From assembly GCA_008931825.1 (NCBI GenBank), contig QXVZ01013980.1, forward strand, positions 26,865 through 90,864: a stretch of 64,000 nucleotides of DNA, read 5' to 3'. Below are positions 61,607 to 64,000 of this stretch, piece after piece. The stretch comes from Phallusia fumigata. Taxonomy: Eukaryota; Chordata; Ascidiacea; Phlebobranchia; Ascidiidae. Made by a program: the position numbers and the translations under genes. Each line of letters opens with the position of its first letter. Positions within the stretch are counted from its first letter, which is position 1. The notes under the pieces were generated by a model, which saw only the letters and a program-made list of their open reading frames with translations, did no database searches and was not told where the DNA came from.

Positions 61607-63854
61607 ATGTTAAAATACACGATTTTCTTGTTTTTCTGCATTGCCGCGTTCTTATCAGCCCTAGCTAGCGGCCAGTCGTCATGCAGTTTTACAAATCCAT
61701 GTAACCTGGTTGGTAAGTTAACTTTGGATAAAATGTAGCATGATCATTTTAGCTCTTGTTATGGGAGGGACAGTAATTGTAGCTTGCCTAAAAGTTTTAA
61801 ATTAGCTTAAAGTTGGAGGATTACGTTAAAATTAAACCGTGTAAAAAGCGCGTAGCTATTTACAACGATTTCCCGGCCTAATTCCACAGCCAAACAATGC
61901 TTGCTTGAAATCAACGCGTACAAATCAAATGAAACACATTGGGAAAACCGCTATAGGCGTATACAGTCATGATTTCACAAACGCTATCAGAATGCCTAGG
62001 CCAGTAAAGAAACTTGTAAGTTATTTGGGGGTACAGGTGTTATACTGGGTTTCTTTCAGGTGGTGATATATTGCAACAACCTCGTCACCTCGTCTCTTCT
62101 GATGGAACCCTGTCACTGACTCTCAACGTAGAAGTGGCTGACTTCACGGTCGACTGGTTATCGTTGCAGCGAAGGACCTACAATGGGGAAATCCCCAGTC
62201 CCACTTGGCGCGTGAAGCGAAATGATGTCATCAAACTTGATTTGGTAACTTGGTTGTTGCCATGGTAACAACCGCCTATGTGTCGTAATTAAAGTAAAAT
62301 TGGACTAAATCGCCATGTTTCATATGCAACAAGACGCATTTGCGAACAGGACGACAGTACGGTGTGGTACGTTTGTACGACACGCAGCAAAATCACCGAA
62401 AGGTACGGTCCGCTCTTCGTCACAATGTACGCCCAACTCAAAACGTACCGTACCGTACTCCCATTCTTAAAGCGTCAGATTTTTTCTAAAAAATGTTAAC
62501 CTAGAAGGTGGCTTTCACCATATTGCCGTTCTTTGTACACTATTACGCTATTCTCAAAAATGCACTTACATTCACCATGTCATTTCACACTGGGTCCCAT
62601 AGTAAGCTTTTTATGACATGGTTTCCTCAAGCAGAAATTCAAGGGTCCCCAAACTTGCAAAGATTAATTATGGGGTATATGTACAGCAGAGAAGCAGTTT
62701 TTTTAAATTGATTTCATTTAATTAATTTATGAATGATACAACAAATTACAAACTATCCGAATTTTATCCAATTCAGACATTGTTTAATGAGTTATACCAT
62801 TTTAGAGGGCTACTGGGGCTGCTGGTACTATAGGGTAAAACATATCGATCAGTGCACGATAAAGACATGTTACATAAACTGTCAAAATTTTATCCAATTT
62901 GTACACCGTTCAGAAATACACAATTCATCAAATATTTTATGGCAAAACTGTGTGGAGAAGTTGCAGGGTGGAAAAAACTGAATAAAACAAAATGAAAGGG
63001 GACCAATAAAAAAATGGGCAAGTGGTCAATTAACATTTCAAAAGACTTTATTATGTGGTATAAAATGGCAGTAAGCAATATGTCAAACTGGTATGCAAAG
63101 AAAATTATTCTTGTCTTCTTTATTCGAAAATTTTGGCCCATACAGACAATTCAGGGGCAATTAAGAGGTGGGTTTGCATGGCAGCCAATGACCAAGTTTG
63201 ATGTTTTGCTCATAAAAATGTTATAACGTGGTAAAAATGTGCATTTATTTCTAAAGGAGACCATATCCTATGTGACTTGTAGGACTAACACTCTTAAGTT
63301 AAATGTTCATTTCACCTCACATTTGTTACTTGTTTTTGTAGTACAATGACCTTCAAGAACCAGAGAAAACTGAACCTATTAACACGTCGAGATTTCCAAA
63401 CACAACTAACATGCACACACATGGCCTTCATATAAGTCCGCAGGTAGGTTTACCTGTACAACATGTTAAGTTTCAGTATTATGGTACTAAAGGTGAAGAT
63501 TTTCTTTAAACAACATAACTGCCTAAAACCGTTTGGCGGACAGTGCTAGAACATTGCATACACCAGGTTGATGTTACCAATTTAATACTGTCTGTTTGTG
63601 TTACTTTTAGAATAAAATTATTGGCACCTACACAAACAGCTTAATTGTATGTTTGTTTTAAATATAATGGATACCAAACATTTAAATTTAGGTTTAACTT
63701 AATCATGACATTTTGCCAATAGGTTCCTGAGGATGATGTGCTGGTTACAGCACCACCTGGTGGCAGTCTACATTATGAATATAATATTGAAGAAAATCAC
63801 CCAAGCGGAACATTCTGGTTTCATCCTCACATCCACGGATCAACTTTGTTCCAG
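61607..63854 (+). CDS. Laccase-like multicopper oxidase D, 5' part (runs off the window)
   Basis: Four exons are visible: 61607-61712, 62060-62244, 63342-63443, 63723-63854. Exon 1 has the same length and phase as in copy C, and exons 2-4 have exactly the lengths and phases of A and C, so the gene belongs to the same family but faces the other way. A signal peptide (MLKYTIFLFFCIAAFLSALA) is followed by SCSFTNPCNL, which matches SCNxTHPCRL in A and C. The first two copper motifs are present as NMHTHGLHI and FWFHPHIHGS. The protein sequence is clearly more diverged than A and C are from each other. The remaining ten exons should lie beyond the right edge. Confidence 0.9.
62345..62470. repeat. 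GTACG-rich dispersed repeat in an MCO-D intron
   Basis: Carries gacgacagtacggtgtggta, aaggtacggtccgctc and aacgtaccgtaccgtactcc. It is the same family as at 6745 and 11095. Confidence 0.6.
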
Positions 63855-64000
63855 GTAACTTATTAATGAGATGAGAATATCTACAAAATATTTACATCCT
63901 GGCCAAATTGCAACATGTTGTTCCAGATTTGTCACAACAACTCAACCTACAAAAATAATGATAAAAACTATACAACATTTTTTCTTACGCTCACCAAAAA

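Overview
The window looks like compact chordate DNA, most likely from a tunicate such as Ciona (inference). It is AT-rich, genes lie a few hundred to a few thousand bases apart, introns are mostly 100-900 bp, and all splice sites used below are GT-AG. The proteins match metazoan and mostly vertebrate-like families. Each gene model was assembled by hand from exon homology, splice sites and frame. For every complete model the exon lengths sum to a multiple of three.

Layout. 1.7-6.0 kb (+): a 9-exon SLC7 heteromeric amino-acid transporter light chain. 8.3-9.6 kb (+): ADF/cofilin. 11.8-16.4 kb (-): ZGPAT, a CCCH zinc-finger and G-patch protein. 17.5-20.7 kb and 24.9-28.2 kb (-): two tandem copies of a CPPED1-type metallophosphatase. 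They lie in a segmental duplication of about 4.5 kb that also copied the 5' flank of ZGPAT. Between them lies a fold-back repeat region with a one-base N that marks missing sequence. 29.4-35.0 kb (-): Mediator subunit MED14. 36.5-64 kb: a family of laccase-like multicopper oxidases (MCOs). A (36.5-42.4 kb, -) and C (50.7-57.4 kb, -) are intact. B (44.4-48.3 kb, -) is a decayed copy between them. D (61.6 kb to beyond the edge, +) is a divergent relative facing C head to head.

The MCO cluster is the most interesting region. A and C encode secreted proteins of 688 and 699 residues with all four copper-ligand motifs and an axial Met. Each has a Ser/Thr-rich stalk and a separate 52-nt last exon for a hydrophobic tail, which together look like a GPI-anchor or short membrane anchor. 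The second notable point is the CPPED1 pair. One copy carries an N-terminal signal peptide; the other starts at the position of the cytosolic human protein, and its upstream frame is closed.

Mobile DNA is mainly small hAT-like non-autonomous elements. Several have recognisable 8-bp target duplications, and two are supported by paralogous sites without the insert. There is also a GTACG-rich dispersed repeat. No virus-like element was recognised.
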